Positions 11,000 through 21,561 of a DNA stretch of 64,000 nucleotides are shown in pieces. The position numbers and the translations under genes were made by a program. How positions within the stretch are numbered: position 1 is the first letter of the stretch; each line of letters begins with the position of its first letter. Under the pieces are notes generated by a model that worked only from the letters and a program-made list of their open reading frames with translations, was not told where the DNA came from and made no database searches. This DNA is from Phymatolithon calcareum (lineage: Eukaryota > Rhodophyta > Florideophyceae > Hapalidiales), in contig OZ345385.1 of the NCBI GenBank assembly GCA_977006965.1, positions 372,001 to 436,000 on the forward strand, in the 5' to 3' direction.

Positions 11000-11700
11000 T
11001 TTCCCCGACTCGTTGTTCCCACCCAATTGCACAGCGGCGCGAAGTGCGCTTCACGGTGAGTCACTTAAATCCTGCTGAATCGAATTTTTGTGCTTCATCT
11101 CTCCTTCGTACCTTTGACACTTCCCTGCCGTCACTGGCATCATGCTCTCGATACCGCTCTGTGTCATCTATCATGATATCCAGGTCGACGATTTGTATTG
11201 ATTACGATGATGCCTCCAGAATCTGTGGAGTTACTGCTTACCATCGATTTCATAAACCCTTGTTGCTCTTGCTCCCATCGCTATTGCCGTTTTTCCATAA
11301 ATCGAAAAATTTAGTAAATGTTTCAGCATGTATATTTTCTTGCTTTACAAGCCCATTGTTTATGTGCCGAGCGTCTTCACTTGAGGACACTTTCCTTGAT
11401 TGAGGACGAATGGAAAAGATGGAAAAACTAGGTAAATCCAACGCAGAACAAATCACTTGTGACATTTTTGGAAAGCAGGACTTGTATAGTGGGTAGGTAG
11501 TTCCACAACTGTGCCTTAAAACCTCTTCGTTCGGTGCTAGCAACAGAAATATAGTGGTTGCTAAGGAGTAGAAGACCTTCTATGTCACGAGAAGAATTCC
11601 GGCTCCGCATGGTCGGAACATGCGTACACGCAAAGAAGTGCATTTGGATCATGTAGTAGGAATGTTCTAATCACTCATATTTGGTCATTTTGCGAAGCGG
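11000..11700. other. Unassigned region
   Basis: Short frames only (longest 11044-11403 plus). Nothing recognised and no repeat copies found in the window. Confidence 0.4.
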
Positions 11701-11714
11701 AATAACGATCGAAT

Positions 11715-12030
11715 GCGAACCCTATGCAAAATCACGCCACCAGAGCTGAGGCGCAAGATATTAGGAGAACAATTTCGCTGCGACTCCTGCAGGCAAAACG
11801 GAACCTGGAGAAAAGCAAGAACTACGAGGGCAAGGTTGAAGACTTAGCACAGGAACAGAGGGATATTCGATACCTTGACGAGCACGAACTGTTGAACATC
11901 CCAGCGAAGTGGGCCGTGGATGGAAAGGTAACCCACATGGATGAGAAACTGCGAGTCTATTTGGCATGAAGCGAGACGGAGAAGGCCAAAAAACGAAAAA
12001 TCTCTGTGGATAGAATCGAGAATCTAAACC
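11715..12030 (+). pseudogene. LINE C-terminal fragment
   Basis: The start encodes MRTLCKITPPELRRKILGEQ, matching the MRALCRITPPMIRR block of the family A2 LINE at 18723-18800. The frame then shifts into 11724-11969. It is a short internal piece with neither the RT core nor a 3' end. Confidence 0.65.
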
Positions 12031-12076
12031 CCGTAGTCCAAATCAAGTAGAGAAAACACAGACTTTGAGCAATCTG

Positions 12077-12366
12077 TAGATCGCGGGACTCTATCATTTG
12101 CCGAAATATCGTTAGCAGTGGTCCGCAGAAGTCTCAAGCCCATCCATGTTGCTTGTTGTGCAAGCTGTATGAGAAGACTCTTCTTGTTCCCCCGTTTGTC
12201 GCTACCACGAATACGTACCTTCATCTCTGCTTTGTCGCAGGAGCATTTCGTGTGCGATCAATATGTCCGCAAACAAGAAAGCTCCAGCCTCACCACCGTT
12301 CTCGTTCTCTTACTTACCTTGAGCTCCTCACACGCGGACTGCGCGTGAGCGAGCCTCAAGTTCCAA
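12077..12366 (+). repeat. Inverted duplicate A (partner at 38070-38360)
   Basis: About 290 bp here is repeated in inverted orientation at 38070-38360 with high identity (for example AACGATATTTCGGCAAATGA on one strand in both). On the coding-like strand both copies can encode SHTKCSCDKAEMKVRIR or a close variant, with basic and leucine-rich residues after it and a shared in-frame TGA before it. I do not recognise the parent gene. Confidence 0.6.
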
Positions 12367-12399
12367 TTCCTCACCGTACTCACAAAGCCAGTACAGGCG

Positions 12400-13340
12400 A
12401 TCGGTCCCGAAAAATGCTCCAGGCAGTATGGAGCGTTTTCCACTTAAAGAGTAAGTCGTACTGTTCAGGAGGTACTCGAGGGAAACTCAATGGTCGCGCG
12501 AACACTCCAGTTCAAGAAATATGTGTCGCAGTTTGGCATTCGCCGAAGAAAACTAACTTTAAGATAGTCAACCTGTTCAACGTCAAGATTGGGGACTCTG
12601 AAAATGGCGTTACAGGAGCTCACCTTCTTGAACTGAGCCAACACCGATACAGCGCAGTACCACCCAAGACTGCTTATAGTACTCATCCGCGCCCATTTTC
12701 ATTGCGAAACGTCAGTTTACGTCTTCAGAAGGACCTAAAAGCTTCGATAAAACGTTCAGACGCTCTAAAATTCCTCTTCAGCGCTCGTTTTCCTACGTGT
12801 TGAAGGGCTCTTGGGACCAAACATCGCAAAACGAGCTTGGTGTCTTCTCGCCTAACCGCGGGCTGAGTACTGTCTCCAACGGAGATCCACGGCACGAACG
12901 CCGTGCTCTACGATCGAATCGGGTTTGATTTCCTCTCAGTTCCGGACACGTGGCACTCTAATCAGAGATTTTTTATCCAATAATGACGGAAGTGGTCTTC
13001 ATACGAAGCACGATTGGGTCATGAAGATGTTTCGCCACGCTCACCTTCGAAAATGTAAGAATAATTGGACAACAAGAGACTACAGTGAAAGAGCTAATTC
13101 AGTTTCTGAGAATATTCGTCCTCAAGGAAAGAGTTGAGCTCAGCGCCGAGAGCAATTTTTGAGGACAATAAGGCCAAAGAACTATCTCACCCTCTTTCTT
13201 CTTAAAAGAATATTATGCCGTTCGCAGTGAAATAACCAGTACGTTCAAAAGAGCCTGTGCTTCGCTTTTTTCAGGATGAGAAATGGTGGTAGTTCGTTCT
13301 TGATGGGCGGAGGAGGGCGCCGGTCCTCCCGTACGGCGGC
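12400..13340. other. Unassigned region
   Basis: The plus-strand frame that starts near 12153 stays open to 12803 but has no recognised domain beyond the duplicated segment. The rest has short frames only. Parts of 12650-12730 resemble 41330-41410, suggesting another decayed repeat. Confidence 0.35.
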
Positions 13341-13349
13341 TTTTGGGCA

Positions 13350-13690
13350 TATTTGATGATTTTATTTTTGAGAGCTCCCAAAGCCTCACCTTGGAGTAAC
13401 GGGGCAGCTCTTACATAATCTCTACGCTAAAGTCATCTGGCTGCTCAAAACGTTCTTGATTCGTAATTCTCTTCCAACAAGAGCTCCTGTGAGTCTCTTG
13501 CAGTCAAACTCAATTTCTGTACTCATCTTCGATGACGCTAGAGTGCGTTGTAAGGCGACTAGTTCGATCACCGCGGTAATCCCACAGTAAGCACCCAATA
13601 CTGATTTCCTCCAAAGGGGTGCTCGGTTGAATGTCAACCTTAGGCACCTTAAACGTGTTCTTCTTTCTCCTATGTAAAGGATCCCTCGTA
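13350..13690 (-). pseudogene. LINE family B C-terminal end and tail
   Basis: The minus strand encodes RLRCLRLTFNRAPLWRKSVL and the rest of the family B C-terminus ending near QMTLA, closely matching 23350-23604. The tail (13356-13430) is the CCCCGTTACTC to AAATCATCAAATATG type. It is 5' truncated at about 13690. Confidence 0.8.
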
Positions 13691-13849
13691 GCTTGCTGTA
13701 GCGCCAGGCTCCAAAGAACCCGACGCCACATGGGAGGAAAAGCCCAAGAGAGGAGAGAGACGAAAAGAGCGGGAGAGACAAGACAAAAAGAGGAAAGAAA
13801 GACAAGCCAACAAAACCTCCAGGACAAACAGACAGATTAAGCGTGTAGA

Positions 13850-14340
13850 CGTCGGCGTCGTCCTCCGGCGGCGACCTTGGCTTGGTCGTCGACCTTGAGA
13901 CAGGCGCGCGAAAAGTAGACAGGGGCCTTGAGCGCGAATGTCACCGAACTGGCTTGTGCGGCGAAACGGTTGCGGTCAAGAAGGGTTGGGAAGTCACAGA
14001 CTCCGCGTGGTCGAAGGGATTCACAGGCGTGACGCGTGTAGGATCCAAGCACTCGAGCCGAAGTCCAGAAACCTCCGGGACAGGGACGACGTCATCCTCA
14101 GACGGCGACCATGGCTTGGCCGTCGACTTTCGAACGAACGCACGAAAAAGGAAAAGGGAATTTGAGCGCAGTTGTCTCCGTGCTGGCTTGCATGACGACG
14201 GTTGCGCACAAGAAGGTTGGGAAGAGCTCCGACTCCGCGTGGTCGAAGGGACTGTCTGGCGAACATTGCGCGTGCTTGATCCAAGCAATCGAGCCGAAAT
14301 CCAGAACTCCCCCACCTTCCTTTACTCAGAGGAAGGAACT
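13850..14340. repeat. Diverged tandem duplication of an about 235-bp GC-rich unit
   Basis: Unit 1 (about 13855-14090) and unit 2 (about 14090-14330) align along their length. Examples are GGCGACCTTGGCTTGGTCGT against GGCGACCATGGCTTGGCCGT, and GACTCCGCGTGGTCGAAGGG in both. The plus frame stays open through both units (13882-14346), and the minus frame also repeats an SLRPRGV pattern. I cannot say which strand, if any, was coding. Confidence 0.65.
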
Positions 14341-14559
14341 AACTAGCTTATACACTACAACCTACGCAAAAGACAGCGATGCAGCGCATAGACACACGAG
14401 AGACACGTGCAAGTATGGCCCAACAGATCACCTACTACGAGCAGCATGACTATCGCGATCACAGTTGTGCGGCGTACAGTCGCGAGAGGAAAAAGAGACC
14501 GCCTTGGGACAGCGACATAACAGCGGGCGCTACACTTGCCTTCAATAGGAATCTTCATT

Positions 14560-15650
14560 GATCTGCCTTCTTCTTCCTTTTCCCATACCTTAATTGTTTC
14601 TTCTCTCGTCTTCTTCTTCGTGACAGATCCCTCCTGGGCTTTCTGAAGGGCTTGTCGCAAGTCTTCATACATCTTGAGATATTCAATATCCTTCATTGCT
14701 TCCTTTACGTCCTCATCTCTTCCAACGTACTCTTCTGTTTCTTCAAGGCGCTTTTTCTGTCTTACCAGGCTTAATGCAAACCTTTCTGCTTGATGACGTC
14801 GCCTCATCTTTGGTGGTCCCAGTCGGAACAGAACTCGCATTCGGTCCCGGCGGTGTTCGGCATACTTTCCGAAAACATTCTTGTAGAACAAGCCCTCTGC
14901 CTACTCGATTGCCGAGAGCAATCGATTTGTCATTGGAGTAACATGTAACGCATACTCCCATTTCGGGATAATTAGCGACTTAAAGATCTTGATGCATGTC
15001 TCCGGTTTGAATCCTCGAACATTCACTCCAATCTCCCGAAGCTTATGTATGCATCCTGCAGCATTTCGAACTCTTTCTATGGCCGTGTCATCCGTAACAC
15101 CCTTGTTATTCATGCTTACCCCAAGATACGAGAGTCTCCAGGCTTGATATAGTTCTCGTCCCGCCAAGTAAAAGGTGTGCTTCTGAAGTCCTTTGTACTT
15201 AAGAACTTCGCTTTTTCCTGGTTTTGTGTTCCATGTCATGCCACTTTCGCTTGCCCAACTGGTCGCTATGGCGGCTTTTGGAGGGAGACATGTATACCAT
15301 TCCTTTTTTGCGCTCTTCCGTATTCTTGCGTTTACAACTGTCCGGGCTTCTAGGTTGTGCAGAAATGCCTCTGTAGAGGTATAGGGAAGCGCTTTTTGAA
15401 GTACACCGTTTGTCGCGTTCAATATTGCCAGTCGTGTTGTCCCCTCGGGAAGCTCAAGAGTCTATTTTCTTCTATATTTCTGTGCTGTTATGAACACGGA
15501 TCTCAAATTCGCTTGGCGTAGTTGAATGGACTCCAGGCGGCATGTTCGTCGAAAGCGGGCCTGCATATTCTTTCACCAGGTGCGAAACCTTCTTGATATC
15601 AGGCTGATCTCAAGAGCGTTTTCAGCGCGGAGGACGTTACTCGTTCGGAT
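14560..15650 (-). pseudogene. LINE family B, RT core missing, fused to an unknown repeated domain
   Basis: Reading the minus strand from 15650, the segment first encodes a domain also found at 26200-26460 (MQARFR, then an ESIQLRQANLRSVFITAQKY block, ELPEGTTRLAILNAT and KKEWYTCLPP). It then joins directly to the post-catalytic RT segment ATSWASESGMTWNTKPGKSE and continues through KIFKSLIIPKWEYALHVTPM to PPKMRRRHQAERFALSLVRQ. The catalytic FADD part is absent. The 3' part stops at about 14560 without the normal tail. Confidence 0.7.
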
Positions 15651-15689
15651 TTCGAACTGATCGCCTTATGTAGTCTTATGTATGAATGA

Positions 15690-16020
15690 ATGCATGTATT
15701 GCTTTATTCCCCAAAGAGGCTAGCATGGCAAGACAGTTTATTTCTCTTCCACTTACGCTTGTCAGTTACTTTGTTTAGGGCCCATTCTAGGCTAAGGCTT
15801 GGGATGTCACTGAGAATAGATGAGGCTGTGGGAGTGACGCAGCCCAGTAGCACCCTTCGCATCAGTCGGTCCCTTCTTCCGTACCGGTTCTGATACCACC
15901 AAGATTCGCATTCGTGTCGAAGGGTGGAGACCACTGTCAAGCACCACAAACGAAGTTGTAGTGCTTGCGGTAGTTGGACTTCGACTTGCTTGTGATGGAG
16001 AACCAAGCGATCAGAGGCGG
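15690..16020 (-). pseudogene. RTE-like LINE 3' end
   Basis: The minus strand encodes RRVLLGCVTPTASSILSDIP and ends KWKRNKLSCHASLFGE, followed by GCTAGCCTC, AATAAAGCAAT and a degenerate CATTCATTCAT microsatellite (15685-15700). It is homologous to the ends at 401-583 and 3341-3663. Confidence 0.6.
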
Positions 16021-16024
16021 ATCC

Positions 16025-16233
16025 AGCTCTTGAGGGAATAATTTTTCCCCTAGTTGTCCCGAAAGGAGACCAGAGGTGGGTTTTTGTAGTCCACTGAACC
16101 GCGTACACCAACAAAAGAAGGAACTCTTGCTTTGACATAATCTTGCTAAAATCTCTTGGCCCTCGGAAAGTTTCCCCAAGCGTCAGCAGATGCGTTGATA
16201 AGTTTTAAATAAAAATCTACCTTTCTTCTTCTT
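16025..16233 (+). mobile_element. LINE family A 3' UTR (fragment)
   Basis: Matches 18500-18722 almost along its length, including GTCCCGAAAGGAGACCAGAG, TTTAAATAAAAATCTACC and a terminal TTC repeat. No coding part remains. It abuts the RTE-like fragment, so one probably inserted into the other. Confidence 0.75.
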
Positions 16234-16319
16234 GCCGTCTCATGAGTGCTACTGAGGGAGTCTAATCCAAACTCAAAATTATTCAGCTTTCCATAAAAAT
16301 TGAACCTGACAATCAGTCA

Positions 16320-16740
16320 AATCACCATCAGCACACCGTGGAATATCTGATCTTCAATCGCATTGACAGGAAACTTCTTGCTTCAGCGGTTCGAGATCAG
16401 ACGCTTACCATCGGGACTTTCGTCAAGGCTCACGTGCCGTGACGGTTGCTCGCGGGGCTCACTATAGGGACATCAACTTTTGTGACTTCAGTAGTCCAAG
16501 CGAACACTTACTTGTGACCGATAGTAACGATGAACTGGTGAACGTGTGGGAAAAACACTACTTCATGAACCAGTGCGGCGTTTCGACTCCATACCTGGGC
16601 ATTCTGGACAGGTTAATGTAGTTGCGTGGAATCGATTTCTACCGAACGTATGAGCCTCAGGTGAAGAAGATGGGCATGTGTGCTTCTGGGATCGTTCTAT
16701 AGATTCCAATTCTCCTTGCAGAATCCCTCGGTCATCTATG
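16320..16740 (+). pseudogene. WD40-repeat gene fragment (broken)
   Basis: Three successive WD40-type repeats can be read with frame changes. The first has HTVEYLIFNRIDRKLLASAV. The second has FSSPSEHLLVTDSNDELVNV followed by WEK. The third has HSGQVNVVAWNRFLPNV, an in-frame TGA, then ASGEEDGHVCFWDRS. The GH...W-D spacing and ending in WD-like dipeptides are characteristic of beta-propeller blades. It ends abruptly at a minus-strand LINE near 16743. It differs from the WD40 copies at 41.8-43.6 and 58.4-59.0 kb. Confidence 0.75.
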
Positions 16741-16742
16741 CA

Positions 16743-16985
16743 TCACGTTTTCGTTTCGTCACCTGCGGACGTGATCCTCGGCGGCTGTAGCAGATACGAT
16801 ACCAACCTCGTTACGTGGGGTTGCAGTTTGCTCTTCAGTCGTTCCATGAGGATGTCCCTCGGGACGCTTCCATAAGCTTCTGATAGGGCGAGTACTGCAA
16901 TGTATAGTTGTCCATGGACCAGTTTGTCTTTTCCGCGGAGTATGGCCAAGTAAGTGTTCTTTTCACTTTGAAATTCAAAATTTTG
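16743..16985 (-). pseudogene. LINE RT fragment (palm region)
   Basis: The minus strand encodes LYIAVLALSEAYGSVPRDIL (the AYDSVPR block that carries the first catalytic Asp, here decayed to LSEAYGS) followed by an RLVSYLLQPPRITSAGDE segment. No catalytic FADD part is attached. Confidence 0.65.
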
Positions 16986-17640
16986 CCTTGTTGAAGCGGG
17001 GGGGAAATTGTAGGTTTTTATTTTAGAAGCCCTCAACGCCGGTATTCACCAACACCAGAGCAGCTTCCCGTTCATACTGCCATTTCATTACCCAATCAGA
17101 TCACATTACACTATCATTTCTTCTAACATATGGATTTCCAATGCTAAAAGTATGTCAATCGCCGTTTTCGTCCCTTTTTCCCAAGATTCTTCTGCTCTTG
17201 GACTTGTTAAATTTCGTTGTAGAGTTTTCAGATTCTCTTCCGCGACCTCGCTGAAATGTTCAATGTACGACTCTGCTCTTCGTGGTGGGAAGCGGCCAAA
17301 GAACCACTTGACTGCTAGGAGTCGGTGTTTCCTGGATCGAATTTGGAGTACAGGGCTTACTTTCTCCTTAGTATCGACGGCAATTTTTCTCTCTTTTTCT
17401 TCTTCCTTTTCAATCCATTCCTGTCGTCGGCGGTGGGTCTCGTGTTTGTGGGTCACCAGCCCTCGTACGGCTCGCTCGGTACTGTCTCTTAGGAGCTCAT
17501 GCTCCTGCAGATAGTGGATATCCCTCTCTGCTGGCTATATGTCCCCTTCTTTTCCTGCGTAATTTGCTTCCTTCTCGATTTCGTCCTTCCCTCATATAAG
17601 CCTCTGTGCGAAGTGCTCTCCGAGTTGCGCTCTTCTTATC
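16986..17640 (-). pseudogene. LINE family A2, 3' half (split by a nested LINE)
   Basis: The open frame 17106-17456 carries LLAVKWFFGRFPPRRAESYI and ends ILLALEIHMLEEMIV, homologous to 4882-5286. The 3' UTR ends in GAGGGCTTCTAAAATAAAAA followed by a C-rich run at 16990-17035. Upstream it is interrupted at 17640. The missing continuation resumes at 18717, where PPMIRR joins across the insertion to AQLGEHFAQRL with the frame preserved. Confidence 0.8.
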
Positions 17641-18716
17641 TTTATACCTCGGGGTAACACTAACGGAACAGGGAGTCTCAGACACCAAACTGACAGACAG
17701 GATCAAGAAATCCAAAAATGTGCTTGGGTATCTCCGACGGCTGGGCGTGTTTACTAATGGGGTCCACCCCGCGAGGACGATTAGGCTGTACAAATCGCTT
17801 GTGCAGTCAAGATGGGAATATGCTCTTCACCTCTCACCTGGACCGCGAAGGTGGCCTCGGAAGTCAGGAAGGTTGAATCTATGTTTTTCGGGCAAATCCT
17901 TGGGAAACCAGGAAAAAGAAGCTTGGACAGGTGCAGGGCCATGTGCTGAATACTCCAACCCAAAGGGAAGAGACGTCCTTGCAAGACGATTTGTGCAGAG
18001 ATTGATAAGAAGACGCAATGCGCTGATATCTGGTCCAGCAACAGAGATCTCGAACAAGGAACGTCAGGAAGCGGAGAGAGATATTGTCCATGCGAAAGTG
18101 AATGGTTTCCTGTGCGAAGCAGCAAACGAAACGATAGCTACGACAAACATCAAGAAATACCAAAGAAACAAGGTACTGGAGGCCGCAGAGGATGCGGAAA
18201 AGTCGAACAAACGACCTATACCGCACGCGAAAGTGTCGTTACCGCCGCACCTTCTCTTCAAGTCAAGGAGAAATAGAACACTTGCCATCAAGTGGTCATT
18301 TGGAATGTTCCCTCCAGTGAGCACCTCTACCCTTATCGAACTCACCGGCCAATGTGGAAAAGATGCCATCGAAGACGTGATAAAAGGCCTCGCAAAGAAC
18401 AGAATCTCCAAAGAAGACAGCGCCTGGACTAAGCGAGCACTCGACGAGCTCCTAACCATGTTTCAGGCTGTGGACAAGTAAGGACTACCCGCAACTTGAA
18501 ATTACAGCGTGTCACAGGACAGGGGAGTAACTTTCCCCCTCGAGGTCCCGAAGGAGACCAGAGGTCGGTTTTTGTAGTCCACTGAGTCGTGTTACACCAA
18601 CAAGAAAAGAAAACCCCTTCAGGACAGAATCTAGCCAAAACCCCTTGGCCTTAGGAAAGTTAACCCGAGCGTCAACAGATGCGTTGGTAACTTTTAAATA
18701 AAAATCTACCTTTCTT
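17641..18716 (+). mobile_element. LINE family A, nested insertion (5' truncated)
   Basis: A plus-strand element inserted into the minus-strand A2 LINE. The open frame 17606-18481 encodes a post-RT region (SRWEYALHLSPG), then LAIKWSFGMFPPVSTSTLIE and the C-terminus AVDK. The 3' UTR ends AAATAAAAATCTACCTTTC and a TTC repeat. TCTTCTTATC at 17631-17640 recurs at 18716-18725 as the target-site duplication, partly merged with the tail. The RT core is missing through 5' truncation. Confidence 0.8.
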
Positions 18717-19550
18717 CTTCTTATCATTGGTGGAGTAATTCTGCAGAGGGCTCGCATTCCGGCGTGCAATCGTTTCGCGTAGTTACCGAAGGCAACAGAG
18801 TAGAACAGACCCTCCGCTTGGTTAATCTGCGCGTCAACTGAGTTTGTCCATGGTGTGAGGTGTATCGCGTACTCCCATCTGCATTGCACAAGAGCCTTGT
18901 ACATTGCTATGTTCTTGGTAGTAGCCAGTCCTTGCGCTTGGACTCCCAAGTCTTTTAGTCCCATGATGATTCCCTTCGCCGCGTTGATGCGCTTTAGTGT
19001 TGCGTGGTGGGTTACTTCCGTGTTGTCAATCGTGGTTCCCAGGTATTCCAGTAGGTGGGTTTCGTGGAGCTCCTAGCCTGAGAGCCGGAACTTGCGTTTG
19101 AATAATCCAGGATAGATAAGCACTTCGCTTTTTCCTTTCTTAGTGTTCCATGTCATTCCATTTTCTGTGGCCCAGCTCGTCGCCGTATCCAAAAGCCATT
19201 GAATACCATCGGAATTGGCGGCTTGGATCTGCACGTCGTCCGCGAAAAGTATCGCGGTGTGCTTCGACATATGTCGAGGTGCTTTTTCCATTGCTAACGC
19301 GAAAGTGTCCATGAACAAGTTGTACAAGCTGGGGCTCATGGGCGATCCTTGGGGGACTCCACGGTCAATACGGAGCCACTTCTTTTCCTCGTCTCCGGCC
19401 GTTGTAATCCCGGATGGTTTGAGCAGGTATCTGACCATCTCCGCTAAGTGCCTTGTTGAAGCGATAGTGCTCCCATATGGAGGATTCGAGCGCGGATTAT
19501 ATAACCATCCACAGCTGAAACAGAAGGAAGATTCGACTGTAGCTCGCTGA
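18717..19550 (-). pseudogene. LINE family A2, RT half (split by nested LINE)
   Basis: The open frame 19073-19438 (minus) contains RGVPQGSPMSPSLYNLFMDT and the catalytic ILFADDVQIQAAN. It is followed by WATENGMTWNTKKGKSEVL and, after a frameshift, KALVQCRWEYAIHLTPW and RMRALCRITPPMIRR-type sequence up to 18723. Both Asp residues of FADD are present. The 5' part of the RT and the endonuclease are lost beyond about 19500. Confidence 0.8.
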
Positions 19551-19739
19551 GACGTGCAGTAGGTCCTATTGCGTTGCCAGGGCCGGCAAGATAGTAGGCA
19601 TTCGCTCTCGCTTTTTTTTTCTTGTTTGAGATGCGATCCTTTACACGCTGCGATGACCAGTGTCTTATACGCTATCGGATTCTCAACCTATTGTCTGGGG
19701 ATTCTACGAATACCGATGCTATCTTATCACTCCCAAACC

Positions 19740-19890
19740 TAACGGCTACCTCGATACGGACGTGCAAATCAGTGACCCAGCTTGGCGTTCTCACGGGCCT
19801 CCCCTCCTGTGATCTTAGGTGTATCACCTTCTGATTTAACGGCTACCGCGATACGCACGTGAGCGTCAGTGACCCAACTTGGAAATATCT
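19740..19890. repeat. Short diverged tandem duplication
   Basis: AACGGCTACCTCGATACGGA (about 19740) and AACGGCTACCGCGATACGCA (about 19840) start two roughly 45-bp blocks that both end AGTGACCCARCTTGG. No coding meaning is evident. Confidence 0.5.
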
Positions 19891-20239
19891 TGGTCCCTCC
19901 CATATTGTGATTATTTTGACTCTAGGGTCTGTCCGTTATAACGAGCTGACAGTTACGGGTGGCCAACCGTCGTAATTGCTCTATAGGATCTGCCCTAAGT
20001 CTTGTGCTGTCAGTGTCTTTCTTAGCCCTCTTGTTTCGTCATTGACCGAACTCGCATTGCAAGCCACTGTCTTGTTCGACCACAAGAGACATACACTGCA
20101 GTTTCGGATTGCCAGTGAGGCGGCACAGCCCGACTTTTCTATTGAATATGCGCTCCTTGTCGACTTTGTCGCGAGAGGCACTTCAGTTTTCCACATGTCA
20201 TTCATAACGCTTGCATCATGTCGAAACCAGCCTTCTTGC

Positions 20240-20361
20240 CCAGGCTTTGCTAACGCTGAGCTACTCTTCCTTGGGCGTCGCTTTACTTGGTGCAGCACTG
20301 CCAGCCTGGTCGCTGAACAGATCATGTTCTTCCATGTACGAAAAATCGCATTCTGCATAGC
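20240..20361 (-). pseudogene. LINE family A2 fragment
   Basis: The minus strand encodes YAECDFSYMEEHDLFSDQAG and then ATPKEE, the same segment that starts the A2 C-terminal domain at 5286. It is broken at 20362 by a plus-strand RT fragment. Confidence 0.6.
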
Positions 20362-20935
20362 GTGTCCCCGCTGAGTCCAAGCTTGTACAACCTGCTCATG
20401 GACGAGTTCGCCGAAAGAATTAGCCAAGTTCCACGAGAAGTCGCCGACGTCGCAGGAGTACTGTTTGCGGATGATGAACTCTTCACGGCTAAGTCGCCTG
20501 CTGGTCTGCAAAGACTTTTTTGGGCATTGCATCAAAATGGGGAAAAGACCGGCAATTGACTTCGAACACGAACGCCAGAAAAAGTAAGGTCCTTTTGTCA
20601 GCGGAAACGCGATCATTCAACTTCAAGCTGTCAGGCAAAACACTGACGAAAGTCAAAGAAGTGTCATACCATGGAATCTCACTGAGTAGCCAGGGGGTAA
20701 CCGAGACAAGAATGCTCGAGCGCATCAGGAACGCCAAGATCGCTGTGTATCAGCTAAGACCCCTTGGTCTATCAATGCGCGGTATTAACGCGCTGAAAGC
20801 TATCAAGGTATACAAGGCTCTGATACAGCCAAGATGGGAATATGCCATGCATATAGCACCTTGTGCTACCTGCAAGAGCGGTTCTAGGGATCTCGTTCAT
20901 CGGAAAGTTCAGACTGGAAATCTTGACTAGTCAGC
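20362..20935 (+). pseudogene. LINE RT fragment with FADD
   Basis: The frame 20362-20559 encodes MSPLSPSLYNLLMDEFAERI followed by GVLFADDELFTAKS, the RT catalytic block. After a frameshift, 20520-20930 continues with KSKVLLSAE, VSYHGISLSSQGVTETRMLE and QPRWEYAMHIAPC. It has no 3' end and is followed directly by the ORF1 of the family B LINE. Confidence 0.75.
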
Positions 20936-20960
20936 ACTTTAGCGACAGAGTCATAGCGAC

Positions 20961-21561
20961 AATGAAGGCATCTGGGCTAAGGCACGAGAAAGAGTACCAT
21001 CTCTTCAAAGATTCGGTATCCAAAAAGACAGTTCTTTCAGAACGAGATCAGGTAATGAAGAATTTATGGGCTATAAAGAAGAGAATGAAGAAATGTGCCG
21101 GATATACTGGAGACTTTCAGACACGAAAGTGGTACAGGAACAACCAGAAGAGGGCAGAAGATGAGATAGAAGCCCTTGAGAAAGGGACTCCGAAGGTGAA
21201 TCCGGTGGGTACCCACAGGCATTCTGATAGCGAAGTTAGAAGTATGTCCGCATGCAATGAGAGCGCAGAGTTTTCGAAAGACCCCACAGAAGACATCGAA
21301 CCACGTCTGGCTTCGATGGCCATCGAAAGAGATGGAACTTTAATGGCTAGCCACGGGAATAGAGCAAGGGAAGATCTTGAACATTCCAACGATAATTCCG
21401 AACTGCAAGTGAAAAACCTGGACCCAGAAAAGAGCGTGATGAGTGAATCAACACCTAAGCCAAGCGTGAATGAAAATGACGTACCCAACCATGAAGATAT
21501 TGCCAGCCCGATACCCACACCAGCATCGCACAGGGACGCTGAAGGAATCGAGATGTCATGA
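20961..21561 (+). CDS. LINE family B ORF1 protein
   Basis: I choose the ATG at 20961 (MKASGLRHEKEYHLF) because the bases before it belong to another LINE fragment. The product of about 200 residues has a basic, helical N-terminal half (KKRMKKCAGYTGDF, KWYRNNQKRAEDEIEALEKG) and an acidic Ser/Pro/Glu-rich C-terminal half, and no CCHC finger. ORF1 proteins of LINEs bind RNA, which a basic helical region would suit, but that is inference. Its stop overlaps the start of the endonuclease frame in ATGA (21558-21561), an arrangement known to allow termination-reinitiation in some LINEs. Confidence 0.6.

Noticed and set aside
14355-14560. C-terminal extension of the LINE ORF with a membrane-like segment
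   Set aside because: The family B homology stops near 14560 and the remainder is an out-of-context run-on in unrelated DNA.
19981-20616. 211-codon minus-strand ORF
   Set aside because: It reads across a family A2 fragment and antisense through a plus-strand RT fragment, and the recognisable LINE residues are in other frames.
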